From Sulfuricella sp035530375 (GTDB lineage Bacteria; Pseudomonadota; Gammaproteobacteria; Burkholderiales; Sulfuricellaceae): a DNA stretch of 64,000 bases. The notes beneath the pieces are model-generated. The model had not been told where the DNA came from and made no database searches. It saw only the letters and a program-made list of their open reading frames with translations. The stretch lies in contig DATKUY010000013.1 in the NCBI GenBank assembly GCA_035530375.1, positions 1 through 64,000 on the forward strand, written 5' to 3'. The translations under genes were made by a program, and so were the position numbers. Position 1 is the first letter of the stretch. Every line of letters starts with the position of its first letter. Of the stretch, positions 8,886-18,939 are shown piece after piece.

Positions 8886-10178
8886 GTGCCAACAACAAAA
8901 GAAGTTCGCGTACCCGACATCGGCAATTTCGATTCCGTCGACGTGATCGAAGTTCTGGTCAAGGAAGGCGATATCGTCAAGGCCGAAGACGCGCTGATTA
9001 CGCTCGAAAGCGAAAAATCCACCATGGACATTCCCGCGCCCTGGAGCGGCAAGGTCACCGCCGTGCGCACCAGGGTCGGCGAAAAGATTTCGGAAGGCAG
9101 TCTGATCCTGTTGATGGAAGTCGCCGAGCCGGCCCCGGCCGAAAAACCGGCAGCAACGGCACCCGCTCCCGTGCCGCAACCCGCGCCATCTGCACCCGCA
9201 GTTCCGGCCAAAGCGGTTGTTGCGCCGGCGCCGGTCGCTCCGGCAGTGCTTGCCGACAGCGGTGAAAGCGCAAAAGTGCACGCCAGCCCATCGGTGCGCG
9301 CCTTCGCCCGCGAGCTGGGCGTCCATCTTGCCCTGGTCAACGGTTCCGGCCCGAAACGCCGCATCCTGAAGGAAGACGTCCAGGCCTTCGTCAAGGCCGA
9401 ACTGGCGCGACCGCGGGGCGGCTCTGTCGGCGGCGTCGGTCTGGCGGTGCTGGAAATGCCGCAGGTGGATTTCGCCAAATTCGGCGCGGTCGAAGTCAGG
9501 CCGCTCACCAAGATCAAGAAAATTTCGGGCGCCAACCTGCACCGCAACTGGGTCACTGCGCCTCACGTCACCCAGCACGAGGAAGCCGACATCACCGACC
9601 TCGAGGCTTTCCGCAAGGCGATGAGCGACGAAGCGCAAAAACAGGGTATCCGCCTCACCCTGCCGGCGTTCCTGATTAAGGCCGTGGTGGCTGCGCTGAA
9701 AACCTACCCCGACTTCAACTCATCGCTCTCCGCCGACGGCGAAAGCCTGGTGTTAAAAAATTATTTTCATATCGGCATGGCGGTAGACACCCCGGACGGA
9801 CTGGTCGTGCCGGTGATCCGCGACGCCGACACCAAAGGGGTGCTGGAACTGGCTCGCGACCTGATGACCATGAGCCAGAAAGCGCGCGATAAAAAGCTCG
9901 CTCCCGGTGAAATGCAGGGCGGCAGCATCAGCATTTCCAGCCTGGGCGGCATCGGCGGCACCTTCTTCACCCCCATCATCAATCTGCCGGAAGTGGCCGT
10001 ACTCGGCATCTCCCGCGCCACCATGAAGCCGGTGTGGAACGGCAAGGAATTCGTGCCGCGCCTGATGCTGCCGCTGTCTCTGTCCTACGACCACCGGGTG
10101 ATCGACGGCGCCCAGGGCGCGCGCTTCATCACCTATTTGAGCCAGGCGCTGGCGGACGTGAGAAGGCTGCTGCTGTAG
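8886..10178 (+). CDS. aceF: pyruvate dehydrogenase E2, dihydrolipoamide acetyltransferase
   Basis: A 430-residue protein with a GTG start preceded by AGGAGAA. It has one lipoyl domain (lipoylated Lys in ESEKSTMDIP near residue 43), an Ala/Pro-rich swinging linker (about 83-125), a peripheral-subunit-binding domain (about 132-170), and the acyltransferase core with the catalytic SYDHRVIDG (His near 402). It transfers acetyl groups from E1 to CoA and forms the core of the complex. Having one lipoyl domain, rather than the two or three in enteric bacteria, is usual when LpdA also carries one, as here. Confidence 0.96.
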   Translation: MPTTKEVRVPDIGNFDSVDVIEVLVKEGDIVKAEDALITLESEKSTMDIPAPWSGKVTAVRTRVGEKISEGSLILLMEVAEPAPAEKPAATAPAPVPQPAPSAPAVPAKAVVAPAPVAPAVLADSGESAKVHASPSVRAFARELGVHLALVNGSGPKRRILKEDVQAFVKAELARPRGGSVGGVGLAVLEMPQVDFAKFGAVEVRPLTKIKKISGANLHRNWVTAPHVTQHEEADITDLEAFRKAMSDEAQKQGIRLTLPAFLIKAVVAALKTYPDFNSSLSADGESLVLKNYFHIGMAVDTPDGLVVPVIRDADTKGVLELARDLMTMSQKARDKKLAPGEMQGGSISISSLGGIGGTFFTPIINLPEVAVLGISRATMKPVWNGKEFVPRLMLPLSLSYDHRVIDGAQGARFITYLSQALADVRRLLL

Positions 10179-10195
10179 ATTTAAACAACACATTT

Positions 10196-10258
10196 ACCGC
10201 AAAGGATGCAAAGGACGCGAAGGAAAAACATAACGAATTCCTTTGCGTCCTTTGCGGT
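10196..10258. repeat. intergenic inverted repeat of GCAAAGGAC units between aceF and lpdA
   Basis: The left arm (10196-10225) has three tandem 9-bp units of the form GCAAAGGAY/GCGAAGGAA. The right arm (10238-10258) has two units in inverse orientation (TTCCTTTGCGTCCTTTGCGG). It forms a long hairpin in the aceF-lpdA gap. A degenerate half-copy is seen at about 12174-12198. Confidence 0.78.
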
Positions 10259-10286
10259 TAACAAAGATTTATTGAGGTAATTTTGC

Positions 10287-12011
10287 ATGGCAAAAATCAT
10301 CGAAGTGACTGTACCGGACATCGGCGACTTCAAGGACGTCGACGTCATCGAAATCCTGGTCAAACCGGGCGACAAGGTAAACCAGGACGACTCGCTGATC
10401 TCGCTGGAAAGCGAGAAGGCGGCCATGGAGATCCCCTCGCCCCATGCCGGCACGGTGAAAACCATCAACGTCAAGGTCGGCGACAAGGTTTCGCAGGGCA
10501 CGATGATCCTCACCCTGAAAGCCGAGGAAGCCGTCGCCCAGGCGCCGCAACCGGCCGAAGCGGGACAGCTCGCTGCGGCCCCTGCCCCATCCGCCAACGC
10601 CGACGAAATCCACGCCGAGGTGGTGGTGCTGGGCGCCGGCCCCGGCGGCTATACCGCGGCCTTCCGCGCCGCCGATCTGGGCAGGAAAGTGATCCTGATC
10701 GAGCGCCATCCGCGCTTGGGCGGGGTATGCCTCAACGTCGGCTGCATTCCCTCCAAGGCGCTGCTGCATGTCGCAAAGATCATTTCCGAGGCAGAAGAGG
10801 CTAGCCAGCACGGTGTTTCCTTCGGCAAGCCGAAAATCGATGTCGACCATATCCGCGCCTGGAAGGAAAGCGTGGTCGCCAGGTTGACCGGCGGGCTGGA
10901 GCAACTGGCAAAACAGCGCAACGTCACCGTGATACGCGGCACCGGCCAGTTCATCGCCCCCCATCACATCCGCGTCGAAACGCCGGAAGGAAAAACCACC
11001 ATCACCTTCGACAATGCCATCGTCGCCGCCGGCTCGCAGGTGGTGAAAATTCCGGCTTTCCCCGACGATCCGCGCGTGATGGACTCGACTGGCGCGCTGG
11101 CACTCGCCGACGTGCCGAAAAGGTTACTGATCATCGGCGGCGGCATCATCGGCCTGGAAATGGCCACCGTCTACCATGCGCTCGGCTCGAAAGTTACCGT
11201 GGTGGAACGGGGCGCCCAACTCATCCACGGCGCCGATCCGGATATCGTCAAGCCTTTGCACAAGCGTATCGAGAAACGCTACGAAGCGATCCTGTTCAAC
11301 ACCAGCGTAACTGCACTGGAAGCGAAGAAAAACGGCATCCTCGCCACTTTCGGCGGAGACCACGCGCCCACCGAACCACAGCTGTTCGACCGGGTTCTGG
11401 TAGCGGCGGGGCGGCGTCCCAACGGCAAACTGATCGGCGCCGAGAACGCCGGCATCCGGGTCGACGAGCAGGGCTTCATCCCGGTGGACCGGCAGCAGCG
11501 CACCAACGTACCGCACATTTTCGCCATCGGCGACATCGTCGGCCAGCCCATGCTGGCTCACAAGGCGGTGCACGAAGGCAAGGTGGCCGCCGAGTCGATC
11601 GCCGGCCACAAGGCGGCCTTCGATGCCCGCGCCATCCCGTCGGTCGCCTATACCGACCCGGAGGTGGCCTGGATGGGGCTGACCGAAACCGAAGCCAAGG
11701 CGCAGGGCATCGCCTACGAAAAAGCCTCCTTCCCCTGGGCGGCGAGCGGCCGGGCGCTATCCATCGGCCGCGACGAAGGCATTACCAAGCTGATTGTCGA
11801 AAAGGAAACTCGCCGCATCCTCGGCGCTGCCATCGTCGGCGCCAATGCCGGCGAGCTGATCGCGGAAGCGGTGCTGGCCCTGGAAATGGGCGCCGACGCT
11901 GCCGACATCAGCCTCACCATTCATCCCCATCCGACCCTGTCCGAGACCTTGGGCTTTGCCGCGGAGATGGTCGAAGGCACCATCACCGATCTCTACATTC
12001 ACCGCAAATAG
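10287..12011 (+). CDS. lpdA: dihydrolipoyl dehydrogenase with N-terminal lipoyl domain (PDH E3)
   Basis: A 574-residue protein, about 100 longer than plain E3, because residues 1-80 form a lipoyl domain (ESEKAAMEIP, Lys near 43) followed by an Ala/Pro linker. The E3 part has the FAD Rossmann motif GAGPGGYTAAFRAADLG, the redox disulfide GVCLNVGCIPSKAL (Cys 148 and 153), an NAD-binding GGGIIGLE and the C-terminal HPHPTLSE with the catalytic His. It reoxidises dihydrolipoyl groups. The fused lipoyl domain suggests it serves this PDH complex. Confidence 0.96.
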   Translation: MAKIIEVTVPDIGDFKDVDVIEILVKPGDKVNQDDSLISLESEKAAMEIPSPHAGTVKTINVKVGDKVSQGTMILTLKAEEAVAQAPQPAEAGQLAAAPAPSANADEIHAEVVVLGAGPGGYTAAFRAADLGRKVILIERHPRLGGVCLNVGCIPSKALLHVAKIISEAEEASQHGVSFGKPKIDVDHIRAWKESVVARLTGGLEQLAKQRNVTVIRGTGQFIAPHHIRVETPEGKTTITFDNAIVAAGSQVVKIPAFPDDPRVMDSTGALALADVPKRLLIIGGGIIGLEMATVYHALGSKVTVVERGAQLIHGADPDIVKPLHKRIEKRYEAILFNTSVTALEAKKNGILATFGGDHAPTEPQLFDRVLVAAGRRPNGKLIGAENAGIRVDEQGFIPVDRQQRTNVPHIFAIGDIVGQPMLAHKAVHEGKVAAESIAGHKAAFDARAIPSVAYTDPEVAWMGLTETEAKAQGIAYEKASFPWAASGRALSIGRDEGITKLIVEKETRRILGAAIVGANAGELIAEAVLALEMGADAADISLTIHPHPTLSETLGFAAEMVEGTITDLYIHRK

Positions 12012-12034
12012 CGCTAAAGCAACCGTCGGTGAAT

Positions 12035-12070
12035 GCCGATAACGCCATGGTATAGTTGGCATTTATCGGC
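12035..12070 (+). terminator. hairpin downstream of lpdA
   Basis: GCCGATAA (12035-12042) pairs with TTATCGGC (12063-12070), and the inner CGCCA pairs with TGGC. It has no clear T-run, so it may be a Rho-assisted or 3'-stabilising hairpin ending the PDH transcript. Confidence 0.5.
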
Positions 12071-12268
12071 GATTAGACTTGGAACTGCGGATGATTCACA
12101 GGAAAAACAATAAGTTAGGCGCTTGAGCTGAAACTCCCTTTGGGTGAGTGTGCAATGGGCCGTAAATCTTTCAATTTCACGGCGTCCTCTGCGGTTCAAT
12201 AGCTTTTCCAGGTTAAATGATTTCCGATTTTCCTGATTGACGGGCAAAACAGATAAGGACATCATTTG

Positions 12269-13510
12269 ATGCTTATGCCTGAAAACGATCTCCAGGATAT
12301 CTTTCTTGGCCGCCAGCCGATCCTCGACCGCGACAACCATATCGTCGCCTACGAGTTGCTGTTCCGCTCCGGCCAAGTCTCCGAAGCCCTTGTGCAGGAC
12401 GACCTGCAGGCCAGTGCACAGGTCATTGTCCAGGCATTCAGCGAGCGCGACATCGCCAGCGTACTCGGCGGGAAAAAAGGCTTCATCAACGTCAGCGTCG
12501 ACCTGCTGCTGTCCGACATTATCGAACTGCTACCCAGCGACAAGGTCGTCATCGAACTGCTCGAAACAATCCAGATTAACGAACAAATCATCAGCCGCTG
12601 CAGCGATCTCAAAGCGATGGGCTTCAGCCTGGCGCTGGACGATTTCATCGGCGGGCCGCAATTCGTGCCGCTGTTCGACATCGTGGAGGTGGTCAAATTC
12701 GACCTGCCGCTGATGGGGCTGGCAGATCTGAAAAAAAACGTCGCCTACCTCAAGCACTGGCCATTGCAGCTGCTGGCCGAGAAAGTAGAAGATATCGGGC
12801 AGGCAGAGCATTGCAAGGATCTCGGTTTCGATCTGTTTCAGGGCTACTACTATGCCCGTCCGGTGATATTAAGCGGCAAACGCCCCGACGCATCGAAGCT
12901 GGCGTTGACGCGGCTGGTCGGGCTGGTGCTGAACGATGCGGAAACCTTCGAAATCGAACAGGCTTTCAAGCACGACCCCTCGTTGAGCTACAATCTGCTG
13001 CGCCTGGTGAACTCCGTCGCAATGGGGATGAACCACAAAATCAGCTCGCTCAAGCACGCCATTATCGTGCTCGGGCGACAGCAACTACAGCGCTGGCTGC
13101 AGCTCCTGCTGTTCGTCAATCAGGACGGCGACATGCACAGCCCGCTGCTGGAACTGGCCGCTACTCGCGGCAGACTGATGGAATTGCTGGCTACAGTGCA
13201 GGTTAAAGACAAGGATTACCATGGCCGCGCTTTCATGGTCGGCATTATGTCCCTGCTCGACACACTGCTCTGCATGCAGCTGGAAGATATTATCAAGCAG
13301 GTCAACCTGAGCAACGACATTGAAAAGGCATTGCTCGAACATGGCGGCCCGCTCGGGAACCTTCTGCTGCTGGTCAAAAAAATGGAACAGACCGACTTTG
13401 ATGCCGCGGCAGCCATTCTGGACAAAATGCGCCTCAGCCGGACCGATTTGACGCAAGCCCAAATGGAAGCCATGCGCTGGGCTAATGACATCAAGGAATT
13501 GGCCGAATAA
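12269..13510 (+). CDS. EAL-like plus HDOD domain signalling protein
   Basis: About 413 residues. The first half (LGRQPILDRDNHIVAYELLFRSG onward) has the EAL phosphodiesterase fold, but the metal-binding signature is degraded (YELLFR in place of EALLR), so c-di-GMP hydrolysis is doubtful. The second half (about 200-390) is an HDOD domain (LKHAIIVLGRQQLQRWLQL). Proteins of this layout (YuxH/CdgJ-like) act as c-di-GMP-linked or motility regulators. The ATG at 12269 is 9 bp after AAGGA. A TTG three bases upstream is possible. Confidence 0.85.
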   Translation: MLMPENDLQDIFLGRQPILDRDNHIVAYELLFRSGQVSEALVQDDLQASAQVIVQAFSERDIASVLGGKKGFINVSVDLLLSDIIELLPSDKVVIELLETIQINEQIISRCSDLKAMGFSLALDDFIGGPQFVPLFDIVEVVKFDLPLMGLADLKKNVAYLKHWPLQLLAEKVEDIGQAEHCKDLGFDLFQGYYYARPVILSGKRPDASKLALTRLVGLVLNDAETFEIEQAFKHDPSLSYNLLRLVNSVAMGMNHKISSLKHAIIVLGRQQLQRWLQLLLFVNQDGDMHSPLLELAATRGRLMELLATVQVKDKDYHGRAFMVGIMSLLDTLLCMQLEDIIKQVNLSNDIEKALLEHGGPLGNLLLLVKKMEQTDFDAAAAILDKMRLSRTDLTQAQMEAMRWANDIKELAE

Positions 13511-13736
13511 GCCCGCCATGGCTTATCGCCGTTTTGAACCCCGCTAATCCCCCTTCCGGTTATTCAGCCTTTTGCCACATTATTTTATGGGCATACCAAA
13601 AATTCATCGACTATGATTAGGTAGGCAGGCGACAAATCGTGCCCTGCAATCTGCCTCAGAAGCTGCTTCCAAAACAGCCATAGCCCCCCGAAATCAAGCA
13701 TGGCATACAGCGTTACGGGCGGTTTTATGGGTAAAG

Positions 13737-16700
13737 ATGCGGCTTTTGCCGGGAGAGACCGTGAACCAATCATTCGAGACCGACATGGATTTTTCGCCGG
13801 AGACGCTGGACCGGCACTTCCGGTTCGTGCCCATCGTGTTCTATATTGCCCGGCCAACCGGCAACTACCCCACCACATACATTAGCCCGAACGCCAGGGA
13901 AATTCTCGGTTTCGAGCCGGCAGAGTTCACCTCGCTGGAGAATTTCTGGTCCAGCCACATCCATCCCGACGACGTGGAAGAAGTTTTTCTCGCCCTCGGA
14001 AAGATGGCCGAGGCCGACCACCATATCCTGGAATATCGTTTCAGAAACAGTACAGGCGAATACCGCTGGATGTATGACGAATTCAACCTGGTCAGAAACC
14101 CGGATGGCATTCCCAGCTACATTACCGGCTACTGGCTGGACATCACCGAACGCAAACAGCAGGAAATCGCCCTTCAGGAAGCCAAACAGAAGCTTGAAGA
14201 AAAAGACCGTTTTCTGCAGCATGTACTCGACAACGTTCCTCAGCGCCTGTTCTGGAAAGACTGCAACGGCACCTTCATCGGCTGCAATCGTGCCGGCGCA
14301 AAATCCATCGGGCTGGGCTCGCCGAACGAAATAATCGGCAAAACAGATTTCGACATCTACGCCAACCATGAAGACAGCGATTACTTTTTCAGGCTGGATC
14401 AAGGGGTCATGGAAAACGGCGCCCCCCTGTTTCACCATCTCATGCAGAGGCAGTTGCCCGACGGCAAAATGGCATGGCTGGATCTCACCAAGGTGCCGCT
14501 CCATGACGGCATGGGGCAAGTCAACGGACTGCTGATCAGCCACGAGGATCGAACCGAATTCGCCATCATCGAAGCCAGCCTGAGAAAATTCAAGCAGGCG
14601 GTGGAGCAAAGTTCCAGCGCCATCATGATCACCGACATCCAGGGCCATCTCGAATACGTCAATCCGGCCTTTTGCCATACTTATGGCTATGAGGCGCAGG
14701 AAGTGCTGGGGAACCATACGCGCATCCTGAAATCCGGCCACACGACGCTGGACGAATACCGCCTAATGTGGGACAGCATTCTTGTCGGCCATTGCTGGCA
14801 CGGTGAGTTCCTGAACCGGAAAAAAAACGGCGACACCGTTTGGCAATCCGCCACGATTTCTCCCATCTTCGATGAAGGAGGGAAAATCACCCATTTCGTA
14901 TCCATCGGGGATGACCTTACGGAACGCAAGAAAATGGAGCAGGCGCTACGCGAAGGAGAGGAAAAATATCGCCACCTGGTGGAAGACACCAGTGCCGTCG
15001 TCTATGAAATGGACCCCGGCACACTTGAATTTACCTATGTTTCCCCCCGGGTAGAAAGTCTTCTCGGCTACCCCGCTACCGACTGGCTGAAGGAAAATTT
15101 CTGGGAGAACCATCTGCATCCGGATGGGAAAGCGGCGATCGTGGATCGCGCGATTAATGCCATGTGGCATGATGGGGACCGCCATTTCGAATACCGCATG
15201 ATCAGGAGCGATGGCAAGATAATCTGGATAGAAGACCGGGCTCGCGTATTTCTTTACGAAAACGGCCTGCCTTTCCGGATGCGAGGCATAATGCTCGACA
15301 TTACCGAGCGTATGGATGCCACCGAAAAACTGTTCAATACCCGGCAGATGCTGCAACTGGTGCTCGACCACATTCCCCAGCGGGTATTCTGGAAAGACCT
15401 GAATTCCTCCTACCTGGGCTGCAACCGGGCCTATTCCGATGACATGAATCTTGCCAGTTCCGCCGAAATAAAAGGCAGTACGGATTTCGACCACTACACC
15501 GCCATAATGGCGCGTCGCTATCGGAAAGACGACCTGCGCGTCATCCAGCAGGGTCAGCCCAGGCTCGAGTATGAAGAACCGATGGAAGCCCATAGCGGGA
15601 GAGGCATCCGCTGGCTTCAGACCAGCAAGGTGCCCTTGCATAACTACGCTGGCGAAGTGATCGGCGTGCTCGGCATGTACACCGACATCACCGAACAAAG
15701 GGCCTTGCAGAAGCAACTGCGCGACGCCCTTCGGCAGTTGCAAACCATTCTGGACAACGCCCAGGTGGGTATCGCCCACCTTGAGGAACGCCGGTTTATC
15801 TGGGCCAACCGCCAAATGGAAGAGATGTTCGGTTACAAGAAGAAGGAAATCAAGGAAAAAACCGAGGAAATGCTCTATCCCTCCCATGAGGATTATGAGC
15901 AACTCGGCAACGATGCCTACCCCATTCTGTCACAAGGCAAGCCCTACGAAACCGAGCGCATCATGCGGCGCAAGAATGGACGGTTATTCTGGTGCCATTT
16001 GCGCGGCACATCCATTTCCCCGCGCAACCCGAAAAAAGGCACCATCTGGACGCTGATGGATATCGACAGACGCAAACAGGCCGAACGCCAACTGGTCGAA
16101 TTAAACGACACGCTGGCACAGCAAGTGTCGCTGGAGATCGGCAAGGGGATGGAGAAAGAGCGCATCCTGATCCAGCAGGCACGGCATGCTGCGATGGGCG
16201 AGATGATCGGCAATATCGCCCACCAATGGCGGCAGCCATTGACTGCGCTGGGCCTGATCTTGCAGAATATTTCCACCGATTTCGAGGATCTCGCTCTCGA
16301 TGCCGGTGCTCTGAAGGACTACACGACCAAGGCAATGCGATCGATCCGGCAGATGTCCAGCACCATCGACGATTTCCGCGACTTCTTCCGTCCAAACCGG
16401 GCAAAAACTCTTTTCAATGTGACCCGGGCCGCGCGGGAAACGCTAAATCTGGTCGAGGCCGCCCTCAATAATAACAACATCGCCTGCCACCTCTTCGGCC
16501 CGGAGGATATCCAGTGTTGCGGCCACAAAAACGAGCTTGCCCAGGTGCTGTTAAACCTGATCAACAATGCCAAGGATGCCCTTGTGGAAAGAAAAATTCC
16601 CGATAGCGATATCAATATCGAGGTTTCATCGGATGGGGATCGTGCGCGCATTACCGTGCGCGACAATGCAGGCGGCATACCGGCAGGGGCTATGGAGAAA

Positions 16701-16892
16701 ATTTTCGACCCTTATTTCACCACCAAGGAAAAGGGCACCGGCATCGGGCTGTATATGGCGAAAACCATCATCGAACGGCACATGGGTGGCAACATTTTCT
16801 TCAAAAACAGCGAAAATGGAGCGGAATTCACCATCGACATACCGCTGAACACGCCCTGCTCCCTTACAAACGAATCGCGGGAGGTGCAATGA
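13737..16892 (+). CDS. multi-PAS sensor histidine kinase, cytoplasmic
   Basis: The 1051-residue protein has no membrane segment. It has about six PAS/PAC units (near 20-135, 150-275, 280-400, 410-525, 535-655 and 660-780), each ending in the PAC pattern (e.g. TGYWLDITERKQQE, GIMLDITERMD). A coiled coil leads to the phosphoacceptor box IAHQWRQPL and a HATPase with N box (LLNLINNAKDAL), DNAGGIP and GTGIGLYMAK. It probably integrates redox, light or ligand cues. It overlaps the next gene by 4 bp (ATGA), so that receiver-phosphatase is the expected partner. A GTG at 13761 behind GGGAGAG is an alternative start. Confidence 0.9.
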   Translation: MRLLPGETVNQSFETDMDFSPETLDRHFRFVPIVFYIARPTGNYPTTYISPNAREILGFEPAEFTSLENFWSSHIHPDDVEEVFLALGKMAEADHHILEYRFRNSTGEYRWMYDEFNLVRNPDGIPSYITGYWLDITERKQQEIALQEAKQKLEEKDRFLQHVLDNVPQRLFWKDCNGTFIGCNRAGAKSIGLGSPNEIIGKTDFDIYANHEDSDYFFRLDQGVMENGAPLFHHLMQRQLPDGKMAWLDLTKVPLHDGMGQVNGLLISHEDRTEFAIIEASLRKFKQAVEQSSSAIMITDIQGHLEYVNPAFCHTYGYEAQEVLGNHTRILKSGHTTLDEYRLMWDSILVGHCWHGEFLNRKKNGDTVWQSATISPIFDEGGKITHFVSIGDDLTERKKMEQALREGEEKYRHLVEDTSAVVYEMDPGTLEFTYVSPRVESLLGYPATDWLKENFWENHLHPDGKAAIVDRAINAMWHDGDRHFEYRMIRSDGKIIWIEDRARVFLYENGLPFRMRGIMLDITERMDATEKLFNTRQMLQLVLDHIPQRVFWKDLNSSYLGCNRAYSDDMNLASSAEIKGSTDFDHYTAIMARRYRKDDLRVIQQGQPRLEYEEPMEAHSGRGIRWLQTSKVPLHNYAGEVIGVLGMYTDITEQRALQKQLRDALRQLQTILDNAQVGIAHLEERRFIWANRQMEEMFGYKKKEIKEKTEEMLYPSHEDYEQLGNDAYPILSQGKPYETERIMRRKNGRLFWCHLRGTSISPRNPKKGTIWTLMDIDRRKQAERQLVELNDTLAQQVSLEIGKGMEKERILIQQARHAAMGEMIGNIAHQWRQPLTALGLILQNISTDFEDLALDAGALKDYTTKAMRSIRQMSSTIDDFRDFFRPNRAKTLFNVTRAARETLNLVEAALNNNNIACHLFGPEDIQCCGHKNELAQVLLNLINNAKDALVERKIPDSDINIEVSSDGDRARITVRDNAGGIPAGAMEKIFDPYFTTKEKGTGIGLYMAKTIIERHMGGNIFFKNSENGAEFTIDIPLNTPCSLTNESREVQ

Positions 16893-18127
16893 ACCACGCA
16901 TATGCAACCCCGGAAGAACTGAAACAATTATCGGTTCTTTATGTGGAGGATGAGGAAAGCATTCGCAGCGAGACCGTCCATTTTCTTGAACGCAAGATGG
17001 GCCGTCTCTTTCCTGCGGCCAACGGCGAGGAGGCATTGGCCATTTTCGCCGCCCAAAAACCTGACATTGTGGTCAGCGACATCATGATGCCAATCATGGA
17101 TGGCCTCAGAATGGCCGAAGCCATCAAGGAACGGAGCCTCACCACGCCGGTCGTCATCACTACCGCTTTCAACGATATTCAATACCTGCACCGCGCCATT
17201 GCCTTGGGAATAGACGGCTTTGTGCTGAAGCCTATTGACCTTAAACAACTGATCGAAACCATTGCCCGAAGCGCTGCGCTGCTGCTCAAGACACGCGAAC
17301 TGGCTGCCCACAAGGCTCAACTCGAGGCCTACCACAAGGTTGCAGAGGACGAGCGTCACCTGGTCGCAACGCTTATGGACCGCATGATGCGGCCGGAGAA
17401 CCTGCGGGACAGCCATTTACACTACTCGCTCAAGCCCACGGACGTGGTGAGCGGCGACATGATCGCCGTATCCCGTTCACGCAACGGCAAACTCTATCTC
17501 ATGCTGGCCGATTCCACCGGCCACGGCCTGCCTGCCGCCCTCAACCTGCTGCCGATAAACCACATCTTCTACAGCATGGTGAGCAAGAATCTGCCGCTAT
17601 CGCTGATGGTGGAGGAAATGAACTGGGCCGTGAAGGAGCAGTCGCCGACAGATCGCTATGTGGCTGCGCTTATCGCCTGCATCGACAGCCATAACCGGCT
17701 GGTGGAGATATGGAACGGCGGCATACCGTCCGCATTTTTCATGGATTCCGACGGAAACGTGCGCCACGTATTCAAATCGGTCAACCTCCCGATGGGAATT
17801 CTCGACCAGACCTTTATTGCCGAAACCGAAATTTTTCAATGGAATGATCCGGGCCAGATCATCATCTATTCCGATGGTTTCACGGAAGCGGAAAATGAAA
17901 ACGGCGAGGCGTTCGGCGAGGAACGGATCAAACAAGTGCTGAAGGGCGCTCAGCGGGAAATGCGGTTTACCGCGCTGACCGATGCGATCGACGCGCATCT
18001 GGGAGGCCGCCGCGCCTTCGACGACATGACCTTGATGATAGTGGAGTGCGGACCCGATGCAAGCCGGGCCGAAAATGAAGAATCCTGCCGCTTGCGGCGG
18101 GAAATTGCGCCCGGAGTGAATGGCTAA
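16889..18127 (+). CDS. response regulator with PP2C-type (SpoIIE/RsbU) phosphatase output
   Basis: 412 residues. The N-terminal receiver has the acidic pair (YVEDEES), the phospho-Asp in VVSDIMMP (about residue 65) and the Lys in VLKPID. A short linker leads to a SpoIIE-type Ser/Thr phosphatase with the metal Asp motifs VSGDMIAV, LADSTGHGLPAAL and FDDMTLMIV. Such proteins dephosphorylate anti-sigma-factor antagonists with a STAS fold. Translational coupling to the PAS kinase makes it the likely phosphorylation target. No anti-sigma kinase is next door, but a SpoIIAA-like protein is encoded 0.8 kb downstream. Confidence 0.9.
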   Translation: MNHAYATPEELKQLSVLYVEDEESIRSETVHFLERKMGRLFPAANGEEALAIFAAQKPDIVVSDIMMPIMDGLRMAEAIKERSLTTPVVITTAFNDIQYLHRAIALGIDGFVLKPIDLKQLIETIARSAALLLKTRELAAHKAQLEAYHKVAEDERHLVATLMDRMMRPENLRDSHLHYSLKPTDVVSGDMIAVSRSRNGKLYLMLADSTGHGLPAALNLLPINHIFYSMVSKNLPLSLMVEEMNWAVKEQSPTDRYVAALIACIDSHNRLVEIWNGGIPSAFFMDSDGNVRHVFKSVNLPMGILDQTFIAETEIFQWNDPGQIIIYSDGFTEAENENGEAFGEERIKQVLKGAQREMRFTALTDAIDAHLGGRRAFDDMTLMIVECGPDASRAENEESCRLRREIAPGVNG

Positions 18128-18151
18128 AAACGGCAAATGCTGAAGCGGCCT

Positions 18152-18721
18152 TTACCGGCCAAACGCCTGCGAGTGCTCGCGGTGATGCATCCAGTTCTTC
18201 AGATAGGCCGCCGTCAGTTCCTGATTGTGGCGGAACAGCAGCAAGTTCTCCGCATTCTTGTACTGCGCGGCATGAGAGAAGTTGAACGAACCGGTAATCA
18301 CGACTGCGTTGGACATGCCGGCGTCGATGATCATCACCTTGTTGTGGGCGCTGCTGTGCTGGCTGTCGATGAATACCTGGACGCCCAGCGCGGCCACGGT
18401 CGACACCTGGTTGTGCTCCATTTGCTGTGTCTGCTCCGCGTCCGCGATCAGTTGCACCTCCACGCCACGGCGCCTGGCGTTGATCAGCGCCCCGGCGATG
18501 GACTTGCTGGTAAAGCTGTAGGCCTGCACCAGTATCTGCTTGCGGGCGTCGTAAATGGCCTGGAGGATCAGGGTATTGGCATCCTCGTCCGGCGTGAAGG
18601 CGACCTGGATGGAGCCGCTGGCGGCGATGACGCCGTTGGGCGATTCATAGGCGCTGGCAGTTCCGGCGAAAAAAAGTGCCAGGAAAAATGACGGCAGGTA
18701 GCGCAAGCAAGGGGTTTGCAT
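18152..18721 (-). CDS. phospholipase D-like (Nuc type) endonuclease, secreted
   Basis: About 189 residues with a signal peptide (LPSFFLALFFAGTASA) and a single HKD motif near the C-terminus (SSAHNKVMIID, H-x-K-x4-D), followed by the GSFN motif of the Nuc/bfil family. These enzymes dimerise to form one active site and cut DNA without metal. The signal peptide places it in the periplasm or outside. The ATG at 18721 follows CGGAGC. It converges with the phosphatase gene across a 24-bp gap. Confidence 0.88.
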   Translation of the reverse strand: MQTPCLRYLPSFFLALFFAGTASAYESPNGVIAASGSIQVAFTPDEDANTLILQAIYDARKQILVQAYSFTSKSIAGALINARRRGVEVQLIADAEQTQQMEHNQVSTVAALGVQVFIDSQHSSAHNKVMIIDAGMSNAVVITGSFNFSHAAQYKNAENLLLFRHNQELTAAYLKNWMHHREHSQAFGR

Positions 18722-18939
18722 TCGTGTTGCTCCGGTTTTTCCAGAATTATGCACGATATCATGCGTAGCAGACTGTCAGGATGCAGCAGGTAAAAAACCC
18801 ATATGCAACGAAAGCGCCCATCCGTATTTTTAGAAATGGCGAAGACCAGAGGCTCGTTTAATAACTGATGGAACCGCTGTTTTCTCCGAAAGCATGCATA
18901 TACTTCATTAAGCTGTCAGTAATTTACAGGAGGCATTTC

